33,188 nucleotides of DNA from Lachnospiraceae bacterium (GTDB taxonomy: Bacteria; Bacillota; Clostridia; Lachnospirales; Lachnospiraceae), in contig JAFUGT010000038.1 in the NCBI GenBank assembly GCA_017469275.1, positions 1-33,188 of the forward strand. The letters run 5' to 3'. Shown one piece after another: positions 1 to 6,896 of this stretch; position 1 is the first letter of the stretch, and each line of letters opens with the position of its first letter. The notes under the pieces are model-generated. The model saw only the letters and a program-made list of their open reading frames with translations. It made no database searches and was not told the DNA's origin. The translations under genes were made by a program, and so were the position numbers.

Positions 1-6
1 GTTTTC

Positions 7-1287
7 ATGAAAGAGTACGAGATTTTGGATGTTCATGCAGTTGAGATTCTTGATTCAAGAGGAAATCCTACTGTTGATGTAACAATAACTTTGAAGGAGG
101 GTATTACGGGAACTGCTTCGGTGCCGAGCGGATTTTCTATAGGACAGTATGAGGCATGTGAACTGCGAGACGGGGACAAAAGACATAATGGAAATGGTGT
201 CGAGCAGGCAGTGACTAACGTAAACACCAGAATTGCAGACAAGATAATTGGTATGAATGCGCTTGATCAGGTCAAAATTGACAATCTTCTTATAAAGGCA
301 GATGGAACAGACAATAAAAAGAAGTATGGTGCAAATGCAATACTTGGAGTATCACTTGCCTGTGCGAGGGCATCGGCTAATGCTTTGTCCATACCTTTAT
401 ATAGATATATTGGTGGAGTGAATACAAAGAAATTACCTGTACCGCTTGTTAACATTTTAAATGGAGGAAAATATACCAATAATACTATAGATATTAAAGA
501 GTTTATGATTGCTCCGGTGGGAGCTGACAGTTTCTCTCATGGTATGGAGATGGCTTGTGAGATATATCACACACTTGGAAGGGTGTTAATTGACAGGAAA
601 ATGTATTCCGGCATAGGGGATGAAGGCGGTTTTACACCGGATATTTCGACAATATCCGATACATTCGATATATTGATGGAGGCTGTTGAAATTTCGGGGT
701 ATCGCCCGGGAGTGGATATCAAATTTGCTATTGATGTTGCGGCATCAAATTTATACGATGAAAACACGGATCTGTATTATTTTCCGGGAGAAAGCTATAT
801 GTGTGGAAAAGATATATATCGAAATGCTGAGGAGATGGTTCAGTATTATGAGGACTTGGTAAGCCGATTTCCGATATACTCCATAGAGGATGGTTTGGGA
901 GAAAATGATACAAAGGGTTGGAAGTTGTTGACATATCGACTTGGAGAAAACCTGCAGTTAGTGGGCGACGTTGTCTTTGCAACTAATACGGGCAGGATAA
1001 TGGCTGGGATAGATAATAAGATTGCTAATGCAGTGTTGATAAAACCTAATCAGATTGGAACGCTTACTGAGACATTAAACGCAATCGAAACGGCTAAATG
1101 TGCGGGATATAAAACTATTATCAGCCATCGGACAGGTGAGACGGAGGATTCATTTATTGCTGATCTTGCAGTAGCGGTATCATCAGGGCAGATAAAAGCA
1201 GGTGCGCCCTGCAGAAGTGACAGGGTATCAAAATATAACCGTTTGATAAAAATAGAAGAGGAATTAGGCAAGAATTCAGAATATTAA
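7..1287 (+). CDS. eno: Divergent enolase (phosphopyruvate hydratase)
   Basis: Enolase interconverts 2-phosphoglycerate and phosphoenolpyruvate in glycolysis. The 426-residue length and full-length match are normal for the family, and the N-terminus (EILDSRGNPTVDV) fits the chosen ATG, although its ribosome site lies outside the window. Residues expected for catalysis are present: E165, E206 (GDEGG), metal ligands D243, E294 and D321, the general base K346 (LIKPNQIGTLTE), H374 (SHRTGETED) and K397. Several normally invariant loop positions differ. SGASTG is SGFSIG (41-46), NGGxHA is NGGKYT (152-157, so the loop His is Tyr156), IEDP is IEDG, GDD is GDV, and the usual Glu after VAAS is Asn. Its place just before secG is the usual eno locus of Firmicutes. 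The fold assignment is certain. Whether it is a fully active enolase, a specialised paralogue or a decaying copy is open. Confidence 0.88.
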   Translation: MKEYEILDVHAVEILDSRGNPTVDVTITLKEGITGTASVPSGFSIGQYEACELRDGDKRHNGNGVEQAVTNVNTRIADKIIGMNALDQVKIDNLLIKADGTDNKKKYGANAILGVSLACARASANALSIPLYRYIGGVNTKKLPVPLVNILNGGKYTNNTIDIKEFMIAPVGADSFSHGMEMACEIYHTLGRVLIDRKMYSGIGDEGGFTPDISTISDTFDILMEAVEISGYRPGVDIKFAIDVAASNLYDENTDLYYFPGESYMCGKDIYRNAEEMVQYYEDLVSRFPIYSIEDGLGENDTKGWKLLTYRLGENLQLVGDVVFATNTGRIMAGIDNKIANAVLIKPNQIGTLTETLNAIETAKCAGYKTIISHRTGETEDSFIADLAVAVSSGQIKAGAPCRSDRVSKYNRLIKIEEELGKNSEY

Positions 1288-1305
1288 GTTTTTTGAAAAT
1301 TTTTC

Positions 1306-1334
1306 TTGCTATTGGGACTTGGTTGTGATATGAT
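1306..1334 (+). promoter_or_regulatory. Putative sigma-A promoter for secG
   Basis: A -35 box TTGCTA (1306-1311) is followed after 17 bases by TATGAT (1329-1334), with an extended -10 TG at 1326-1327. It lies in the 100-base gap after eno, so secG can be transcribed independently of eno. This is a motif match only. Confidence 0.55.
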
Positions 1335-1387
1335 ATCGAATAGTGAGTTTTGAAATTAATAGAATCTGACATAGGAGGATTAATAAT

Positions 1388-1630
1388 ATGAGGACAGCAC
1401 TTACGATAGTGTTTTTAATAGTTTGTATTATAATATGTATTTTAGTATTATCACAGGAGTCTAAGGATAACGGTTTAGGAAGTTTGGCTGGCGGAGCTGC
1501 AGCAGGTGAAACATACTGGAGCAAGAACAAAGGTCGTTCAAAAGAATCTTATCTGATTTTGGCAACAACAATTGCGGTAATCATATTCTTGGGAGTTGCA
1601 TTGTTGTTAAGTTCAAAGGTTATGAATTAA
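1388..1630 (+). CDS. secG: Preprotein translocase subunit SecG
   Basis: SecG is the small accessory subunit of the SecYEG channel in the cytoplasmic membrane. The 80-residue product has two hydrophobic helices (about 3-21 and 55-75) joined by a loop containing the conserved glycine-rich stretch LGSLAGGAAAGETYW, typical of SecG in Clostridia. A strong AGGAGG (1373-1378) lies 9 bases before the ATG. It has its own likely promoter and a strong terminator directly after it. The position between eno and rnr matches the common Firmicutes order. Confidence 0.93.
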   Translation: MRTALTIVFLIVCIIICILVLSQESKDNGLGSLAGGAAAGETYWSKNKGRSKESYLILATTIAVIIFLGVALLLSSKVMN

Positions 1631-1637
1631 AACATTG

Positions 1638-1667
1638 ACTGCTGCATGATATATGCAGCAGTTTTTT
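1638..1667 (+). terminator. Rho-independent terminator after secG
   Basis: Perfect 10-bp stem ACTGCTGCAT/ATGCAGCAGT (1638-1647 with 1653-1662), loop GATAT, then a run of T (1662-1667). It starts 8 bases after the secG stop and reaches to 13 bases before the first rnr start candidate. Confidence 0.88.
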
Positions 1668-1679
1668 ATATAATAAGAA

Positions 1680-3860
1680 ATGCTGTTGGATATGAATATG
1701 GAAATAATAGAAAAGAGAAAACAAACAATTATACAATTAATCAATGATAAGAATTACAAGCCGATGAAACAGAAGGAGTTGGCTTATCTTTTGCAGGTCC
1801 CGTCTAACGAAAGAGAAGTTTTTCATGATATGTTGATGGAGCTTGTAGAGGAAGGCAGGATAATTCAAACAAAACGAGGTAAATTTCAATCGCTTTTGGA
1901 TATTGAAAAAGTAGGGATATTCAGTGGTAATTCTAAGGGCTTTGGCTTTGTTTCCATAGAAGGTGAGAAAGAAGATTATTTTATTTCCGAACATGCCACT
2001 AATGGAGCGCTAGACGGTGATAAGGTTCTTGTCAAAATAGTTGATTCGCCAAGAGGCAGACGTAGGGAAGCTGAGATAGTTCGGATATTAGAACATGCTA
2101 ATAAAACGGTAGTAGGCTACTATAAGAAGAATAAAAATTTTGGGTTTGTTATTCCGGATAACAGAAAATTAGGAGAGGATATATACATTCCCAAAAGCAA
2201 GAATATGGACGCTGTGACCGGTCACAAAGTTGTTGCAAGAATTACTTCTTATGGAGACAGAGAGCATAAAGCCGAGGGTGAGATTGTTGAGATAATAGGT
2301 CATGTCAATGATCCGGGAACTGACATAGAATCCATTATTCGTGCATATGATCTTCCGGCAGCATTTACTCAGGAAGTGATGAGTTATGTTTCTGAAATTG
2401 AAGATGTTGTCAGTGATGAAGATATCAAAAATAGAACTGATCTTAGAGATATATTGATGGTAACTATTGATGGTGAAGATGCCAAAGATCTTGATGATGC
2501 GGTTTCATTGAGACTTACGGAAAATGGATATGAATTGGGAGTTCATATCGCGGATGTATCCCACTATGTTGAGGAAGGTTCTGTATTGGATACGGAGGCG
2601 TTAAATCGTGGCACAAGTGTATATTTGGCTGACCGTGTCATTCCGATGCTGCCACACAAATTATCTAATGGAATATGTTCACTTAATCAGGGAGAAGACA
2701 GACTTGCACTGTCATGTATAATGAATATTGATAATTCAGGCAAAGTGATAGATCATAGTATTGTTGAAACTGTTATAAATGTTAACAGACGTATGACATA
2801 TGATATGGTATATGAGATACTGTTTAGATCAGGGGTTATCGAAGAGGCTGAAGTTACGGAAACATTCGAGGATGAAGATAGTTTAGTCTTGGAGGAATAT
2901 GCAGATTATATTGATATGTTTGTTAATATGAAAAAACTTTCCGACATTATTAGGAGCAGAAGAAAAGAACGGGGTTCTATTGATTTTGATTTTCCTGAGG
3001 CTGAGGTAATGCTGACTGATAAAGGAGAACCTGTGGAGATTGGTGTTCGTGACAGAAATCCTGCACATAAGATAATAGAGGATTTCATGCTTATGGCCAA
3101 CGAAACTATTGCTGAGGATTATTACTGGCAGGAGCTGCCTTTTGAATTCAGAGTACATGACAGGCCGGATAAGGAAAAGGTCAGCAGATTAAAAGAAATA
3201 ATTGAGAAATTCGGATATTATCTAAAAGCATCTACAGAGGATTTACACCCAAAGGAGTTTCAGAAATTATTGAAATCCATAGAAGGTACTGATGAAGAGG
3301 GCTTTGTAAACCGTATTGTGTTGAGAAGTATGCAGCAGGCGAGGTATCAGGTGGAATGTTCAGGGCATTTTGGATTGGCAGCAAGATACTATTGTCATTT
3401 TACATCTCCTATCAGAAGATATCCGGATTTGCAAATTCATAGAATTATCAAAGAAAATCTTCATGGGAGATTGACGGAGGAACGTATATCGCATTATAAT
3501 AATATTCTGCCTGAGGTTGCAGAGTCCAACTCCAAAAGGGAAAGACGGGCTGAAGAAGTTGAGCGAGAAGTGTTAAAACTCAAAAAAGTACAGTTTATGA
3601 GTAAACGCATAGGAGAAGTATATGAAGGTATAATCTCAGGTGTGACGGGATATGGTTTTTATGTTGAACTTGATAATACCGTTGAAGGTATGGTTCGTAT
3701 ATCATCTATTCCTGATGACTTCTTCATTTACGATGAAGCTAATATGCTGATATATGGTAAGGAAACAGGGATTACTTATCAGTTGGGGCAAAAAGTTAAA
3801 ATTGTTGTTGTGGATGTTGATAAACGTATGAGAACTATTGATTTTGAAATATGCACTTGA
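1680..3860 (+). CDS. rnr: Ribonuclease R
   Basis: RNase R is a processive 3'-5' exoribonuclease that degrades structured RNA and works with SmpB-tmRNA on non-stop mRNAs. In order, the sequence shows an N-terminal helix-turn-helix-like region (about 5-70), two cold-shock OB domains (about 75-220), the RNB catalytic domain with IDGEDAKDLDD (263-273; catalytic Asp 264, 270, 272, 273), the conserved TSPIRRYPDL (575-584), and a C-terminal S1 domain (about 640-724). It lacks the long Lys-rich tail seen in some homologues; 726 residues is otherwise normal. The start is uncertain. ATGs at 1680, 1692 and 1698 are in frame and none has a good Shine-Dalgarno site. It follows the secG terminator closely, so its promoter is not obvious. 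Confidence 0.95.
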   Translation: MLLDMNMEIIEKRKQTIIQLINDKNYKPMKQKELAYLLQVPSNEREVFHDMLMELVEEGRIIQTKRGKFQSLLDIEKVGIFSGNSKGFGFVSIEGEKEDYFISEHATNGALDGDKVLVKIVDSPRGRRREAEIVRILEHANKTVVGYYKKNKNFGFVIPDNRKLGEDIYIPKSKNMDAVTGHKVVARITSYGDREHKAEGEIVEIIGHVNDPGTDIESIIRAYDLPAAFTQEVMSYVSEIEDVVSDEDIKNRTDLRDILMVTIDGEDAKDLDDAVSLRLTENGYELGVHIADVSHYVEEGSVLDTEALNRGTSVYLADRVIPMLPHKLSNGICSLNQGEDRLALSCIMNIDNSGKVIDHSIVETVINVNRRMTYDMVYEILFRSGVIEEAEVTETFEDEDSLVLEEYADYIDMFVNMKKLSDIIRSRRKERGSIDFDFPEAEVMLTDKGEPVEIGVRDRNPAHKIIEDFMLMANETIAEDYYWQELPFEFRVHDRPDKEKVSRLKEIIEKFGYYLKASTEDLHPKEFQKLLKSIEGTDEEGFVNRIVLRSMQQARYQVECSGHFGLAARYYCHFTSPIRRYPDLQIHRIIKENLHGRLTEERISHYNNILPEVAESNSKRERRAEEVEREVLKLKKVQFMSKRIGEVYEGIISGVTGYGFYVELDNTVEGMVRISSIPDDFFIYDEANMLIYGKETGITYQLGQKVKIVVVDVDKRMRTIDFEICT

Positions 3861-3942
3861 GTTTTAATGAATGCAGTATGACAACCCATGCAATGAGAAC
3901 ATCTGATATACGTGTAACATAATATTAACAGGAGGATGTAAT

Positions 3943-4416
3943 ATGCCGAAACAAAAAGGGGAGCGATTGATCGCTAATAACAAAAAGGCATACTTTGACT
4001 ATTTTATAGACGAGAAGTTTGAGGCGGGTATAGAACTTAAGGGAACTGAGGTTAAATCTTTGAGAATGGGGCATTGCAGTATCAAGGAAGCATTTGTTGC
4101 CGTAGAGAATGGTGAAGTCATAATCAGGCAGATGCATATCTCACCTTATGAGAAAGGGAATATATTTAACAAAGATCCTCTAAGACCGAGAAAACTGCTT
4201 CTTCACAAGTATGAAATTAATAAAATAATAGGGCAGTCCAAACAAAAGGGCAGTACGGTGGTACCACTTAGGGTATATTTTAAAGATAGTCTTGTCAAAG
4301 TAGAAATCGGACTTGCAAGAGGAAAGAAGCTTTATGATAAGCGTAAAGATATTGCAAAGAAGGATATGAAACGAGAAGCTGAGAAGGAATTCAAAGTGAG
4401 AAATGTACGAGGATAA
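3943..4416 (+). CDS. smpB: SsrA-binding protein SmpB
   Basis: SmpB binds tmRNA and delivers it to stalled ribosomes. The 157-residue length is standard. The N-terminal half carries the family hallmarks: an N-terminal [11 protein letters not shown], then [13 protein letters not shown], and a central ISPYEKGN. The basic C-terminal tail ([23 protein letters not shown]) is the helix that occupies the mRNA channel. An AGGAGG-type site (3930-3935) precedes the ATG. It sits between rnr and the tmRNA gene, so the three parts of trans-translation and non-stop mRNA decay are adjacent. Confidence 0.96.
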   Translation: MPKQKGERLIANNKKAYFDYFIDEKFEAGIELKGTEVKSLRMGHCSIKEAFVAVENGEVIIRQMHISPYEKGNIFNKDPLRPRKLLLHKYEINKIIGQSKQKGSTVVPLRVYFKDSLVKVEIGLARGKKLYDKRKDIAKKDMKREAEKEFKVRNVRG

Positions 4417-4446
4417 AGAATTACTATAAAACACAAAATTTCCTAT

Positions 4447-4474
4447 TTGATTTTTATTAAAAATGTGGTAATCT
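4447..4474 (+). promoter_or_regulatory. Putative promoter for the T/E-rich membrane protein
   Basis: TTGATT (4447-4452), 16-base spacer, TAATCT (4469-4474) preceded by an extended -10 TGG. It lies between the smpB stop and the next gene. Motif match only. Confidence 0.4.
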
Positions 4475-4509
4475 ATATAGGATAAAAAGAAATATCTTGG
4501 GAGGACGCT

Positions 4510-4938
4510 ATGAGTCAGGCAAAAGTAGATAAAAGAAAGTACGAAAAGAAAAACAGAAAGCAATTAGAGAAGAAGAGAAAAGCAAGGTTTGCGGGCAAGT
4601 GTATTCTCGCAGCATTGATTATAGGTGCTATAATTGGTGTACCTGTTGGAATTAATATATACAGAGGTATTCCGAAGTTTGTGGGTGATTCAAGTCTTAA
4701 GGCATATGTATCTGATTATATTGACAGTAATCACAGTTCTGAGGTAGATACCGTTAAAGCTATTGAGGCTAAGAGCTCTGAGGAGAAGGCTGATACAACA
4801 GAAGCTGAAACTACGGAAGGTTCTGCTGATACAACAGAGGCAGAGACTTCAGAAGAATCTGCTGCTACAACACAGACAGAGACTTCTGAAGAAGCTTCTG
4901 ATACAACAGAGACAACCGAAGCATCATCAGAGAATTAA
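4510..4938 (+). CDS. Small single-pass membrane protein with T/E-rich repeat tail
   Basis: I do not recognise a family. The 142-residue product has a very basic cytoplasmic N-terminus (about 1-28, rich in Lys/Arg), one membrane segment (about 29-51), a short extracytoplasmic stretch, and a low-complexity Thr/Glu/Ser/Ala tail from about residue 85. The tail consists of roughly 12-residue repeats of the form ADTTEAETSEES. By the positive-inside rule the acidic tail lies outside the cell. A GGGAGG site (4499-4504) precedes the ATG. It sits between smpB and ssrA, but nothing in it suggests a trans-translation role. A surface stalk or spacer role is inference. Confidence 0.75.
   Translation: MSQAKVDKRKYEKKNRKQLEKKRKARFAGKCILAALIIGAIIGVPVGINIYRGIPKFVGDSSLKAYVSDYIDSNHSSEVDTVKAIEAKSSEEKADTTEAETTEGSADTTEAETSEESAATTQTETSEEASDTTETTEASSEN
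4789..4920 (+). repeat. 36-bp tandem repeat coding T/E-rich tail
   Basis: Three full in-frame 36-base units (4789-4824, 4825-4860, 4861-4896) plus a degenerate partial fourth. Each begins with GCTGATACAACA or a close variant and encodes about 12 residues. The units have diverged at third positions and by a few substitutions. Confidence 0.75.
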
Positions 4939-4987
4939 TTAAACACCGCTGTTTCAAACGCTGAAACGGAATAATATTGATATCATT

Positions 4988-5034
4988 AGTCATATCGGTC
5001 TTTTATCAGGTATATAACAAAAGACTGAATGACT
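4988..5034 (+). promoter_or_regulatory. Interrupted inverted repeat upstream of tmRNA
   Basis: AGTCAT (4988-4993) pairs with ATGACT (5029-5034), and GTCTTTT (4998-5004) pairs with AAAAGAC (5019-5025), leaving a small internal loop and a 14-base apical loop. It ends 25 bases before the mature tmRNA 5' end. It may be part of the precursor leader or a control element. There is no T-run after it, so it is not a classic terminator. Function unknown. Confidence 0.45.
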
Positions 5035-5059
5035 TGATAAATAATCAGTCAACATTTAA

Positions 5060-5402
5060 GGGGTTGTACTGGTTTCGACGGGGATTTAGAAATCATGGAA
5101 GCCATTGATGGACCAGGACCATCTAAAAACTTGGAAATAAATATAAACGCAGACGATAAGTTAGCGTACGCTGCCTAATGGCAGCTGTCTTACCTAAGTT
5201 AACTCGCGGCTTGGGATAAGGCATCAAAACAGCGGGGAACTTTGGCGTGAAAGCTTTGACACGTTCAAAAGATTTATGAAGCTACTAAGATTTACAGCCT
5301 GTCGGTTGGCGGTAGATTAAGGGAATGTCTGTAGATCGACTGTAATGGGAGATGCCATGATGGAAGAGTTTTCGGACGCGGGTTCGATTCCCGCCAGCTC
5401 CA
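5060..5402 (+). ncRNA. ssrA: Transfer-messenger RNA (tmRNA)
   Basis: tmRNA rescues ribosomes stalled on non-stop mRNAs by acting as an Ala-tRNA and then as a short message. The 5' end GGGGTTG can form the 7-bp acceptor stem with CAGCTCC at the 3' end (one G-U plus one U-G pair), and the conserved GGTTTCGACGGGG follows. The tRNA-like 3' part contains GGTTCGATTCCC (T-loop). The resume frame (5149-5178) encodes ADDKLAYAA and a TAA stop, so with the charged alanine the tag is AADDKLAYAA, ending in the expected hydrophobic-Ala-Ala degradation signal. CCA is not encoded; the discriminator A at 5402 is followed by TTT. Pseudoknots were not folded in detail. It follows smpB by about 640 bases. Confidence 0.96.
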
Positions 5403-5542
5403 TTTTATGAATATTATATCCTTATAGAATTTTGGATTTATGAGAATGCAGTAATAGCCGATCATAAGGTATCTGTAAGGATAATTCATAGAAGAAGGTA
5501 GCAGTTTTTAATTGCAATATTTTTGGATAGGGAAGTCATAAT

Positions 5543-6097
5543 ATGGAAGAAGATTCACATGTTGTTGATGGTTTTGTGTTCTCAAGTGTTGCAGAGGCAC
5601 AGACTGCTGCAAAGGAACAAAAGAATATTGATATAATCAGACAGAGGACTCCGCTTTCTGATCCAAGTGCCGCATACGCTCTTTATTGTAAACTTATTGA
5701 GCGCAATATGTTCAAGACATCTGTGGGTTTTGGGTTTTTATATGAATTGAGACATTATCTTATTGAAGACTGTGGTTATGCCCCTACGGATATTCCGAAT
5801 GTCAACGTTCCCGGTAAAGGCAGCAATGATGTCTTTGCTGATATTAAGAGAGAAGCGTTAGAGGAGAAGATACAGAGAAATAAACTTTCCATAAAAAGAA
5901 TGACAATTGTTATTGTAGCATTAATCGCAATTATTGTCGGGATGTTTGTGGTTGCGATTATTAATCCGAATGTCGGTTATGTCAATACAGAGAGAAAAGT
6001 ACTTAATAAGTATGCTGCGTGGGAGGAAGATCTTCAGATAAGAGAAGATGAAGTTAAGAAAAAAGAAAAAGAGTTGAATATCGATACGAATGAGTAA
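5543..6097 (+). CDS. Single-pass membrane protein of unknown function
   Basis: No family recognised. Of 184 residues, 1-120 look soluble and partly helical and precede the only membrane segment (about 121-140, very hydrophobic). The helix is flanked by basic KLSIKRM on the N-terminal side, which suggests the large N-terminal part is cytoplasmic. After the membrane comes a short loop and a charged helical tail (about 148-180, rich in Glu/Lys) that could form a coiled coil. A weak GGGAAG precedes the ATG. A hairpin follows the gene. It lies between tmRNA and a two-component system, but a functional link is not evident. Confidence 0.75.
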   Translation: MEEDSHVVDGFVFSSVAEAQTAAKEQKNIDIIRQRTPLSDPSAAYALYCKLIERNMFKTSVGFGFLYELRHYLIEDCGYAPTDIPNVNVPGKGSNDVFADIKREALEEKIQRNKLSIKRMTIVIVALIAIIVGMFVVAIINPNVGYVNTERKVLNKYAAWEEDLQIREDEVKKKEKELNIDTNE

Positions 6098-6130
6098 GTC
6101 ACATTTTTAACATATTTACATGATATATTA

Positions 6131-6156
6131 AGGGGAACAGGAGATACTGTTCCCCT
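6131..6156 (+). terminator. Strong hairpin after the membrane protein gene
   Basis: Perfect 10-bp GC-rich stem AGGGGAACAG/CTGTTCCCCT with a 6-base loop (GAGATA). The sequence after it (ATTATCATTGTTT) is only moderately T-rich, so termination may be partial. It separates this gene from the two-component system. Confidence 0.6.
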
Positions 6157-6206
6157 ATTATCATTGTTTGATTAATATATTATTGGCTGTTACGGAGGTA
6201 TGAATT

Positions 6207-6890
6207 ATGGGACAGATAAAAATATTGGTGGTGGATGATGAGAGTAGAATGAGAAAACTTGTCAGAGATTTTCTTGTTAAAAAAGATTATATTGTACTTG
6301 AAGCCGGTGATGGTGAAGAAGCAGTAGATGTGTTTATTGAGAATAAAGAGATAGCACTGATTATTCTGGATGTTATGATGCCTAAGATGGATGGATGGCA
6401 GGTGTGCAAAGAGATACGTGCGTTATCTGATGTACCTATAATAATGCTAACTGCGAAAAGTGACGAAAGGGATGAATTACTGGGATTTGAATTGGGGGTT
6501 GATGAATATATATCAAAACCGTTTTCGCCTAAGATTCTTACCGCCAGAGTTGAGGCGATACTTCGACGTACTAATGGTTCTATGTCAGAGGAAGTACTCA
6601 AAGCCGGTAATATAGAGATGGATATTTCTGCACATACCGTTAAAGTTAACGGCAAAAATGTTGAATTGAGTTACAAAGAGTTTGAGTTACTTAATTATTT
6701 TGTTGTTAATCAGGGCGTTGCTCTTTCCAGAGAAAAAATACTTAATAATGTATGGAATTATGATTATTTTGGCGATGCCAGAACAATTGATACTCATGTC
6801 AAAAAACTTCGCAGTAAATTAGGTGACTGTGGAGATTATATCAAGACTATATGGGGCATGGGATACAAATTTAATGTTGAAGAGGAATAA
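6207..6890 (+). CDS. OmpR/PhoB-family response regulator
   Basis: DNA-binding response regulator of 227 residues. The receiver domain (about 4-115) has acidic residues D10 and D11, the phosphoacceptor D55 in LIILDVMMPKMDG, T82 and K104 (SKPFSP). The C-terminal winged helix (about 128-224) has the OmpR/PhoB features LSYKEFELL, REKIL and TIDTHVKKLRSKLG. GGAGGT precedes the ATG. Its stop is 6 bases before the kinase start and the kinase ribosome site lies in its last codons, so the two are translationally linked. The regulon cannot be read from the sequence. The closest families act on envelope stress or nutrient sensing; no gene name is justified. Confidence 0.93.
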   Translation: MGQIKILVVDDESRMRKLVRDFLVKKDYIVLEAGDGEEAVDVFIENKEIALIILDVMMPKMDGWQVCKEIRALSDVPIIMLTAKSDERDELLGFELGVDEYISKPFSPKILTARVEAILRRTNGSMSEEVLKAGNIEMDISAHTVKVNGKNVELSYKEFELLNYFVVNQGVALSREKILNNVWNYDYFGDARTIDTHVKKLRSKLGDCGDYIKTIWGMGYKFNVEEE

Positions 6891-6896
6891 TTCATT

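Noticed and set aside
4950..4975. Possible terminator GTTTCA...TGAAAC after the T/E-rich protein gene
   Set aside because: Only 6 bp and no T-run; too weak to list as a terminator.
5292..5489. Minus-strand frame of 65 residues with the sequence SWRESNPRPKTLP
   Set aside because: It is the complement of the tmRNA 3' domain, a well-known false frame produced by tRNA-like T-arm sequence.
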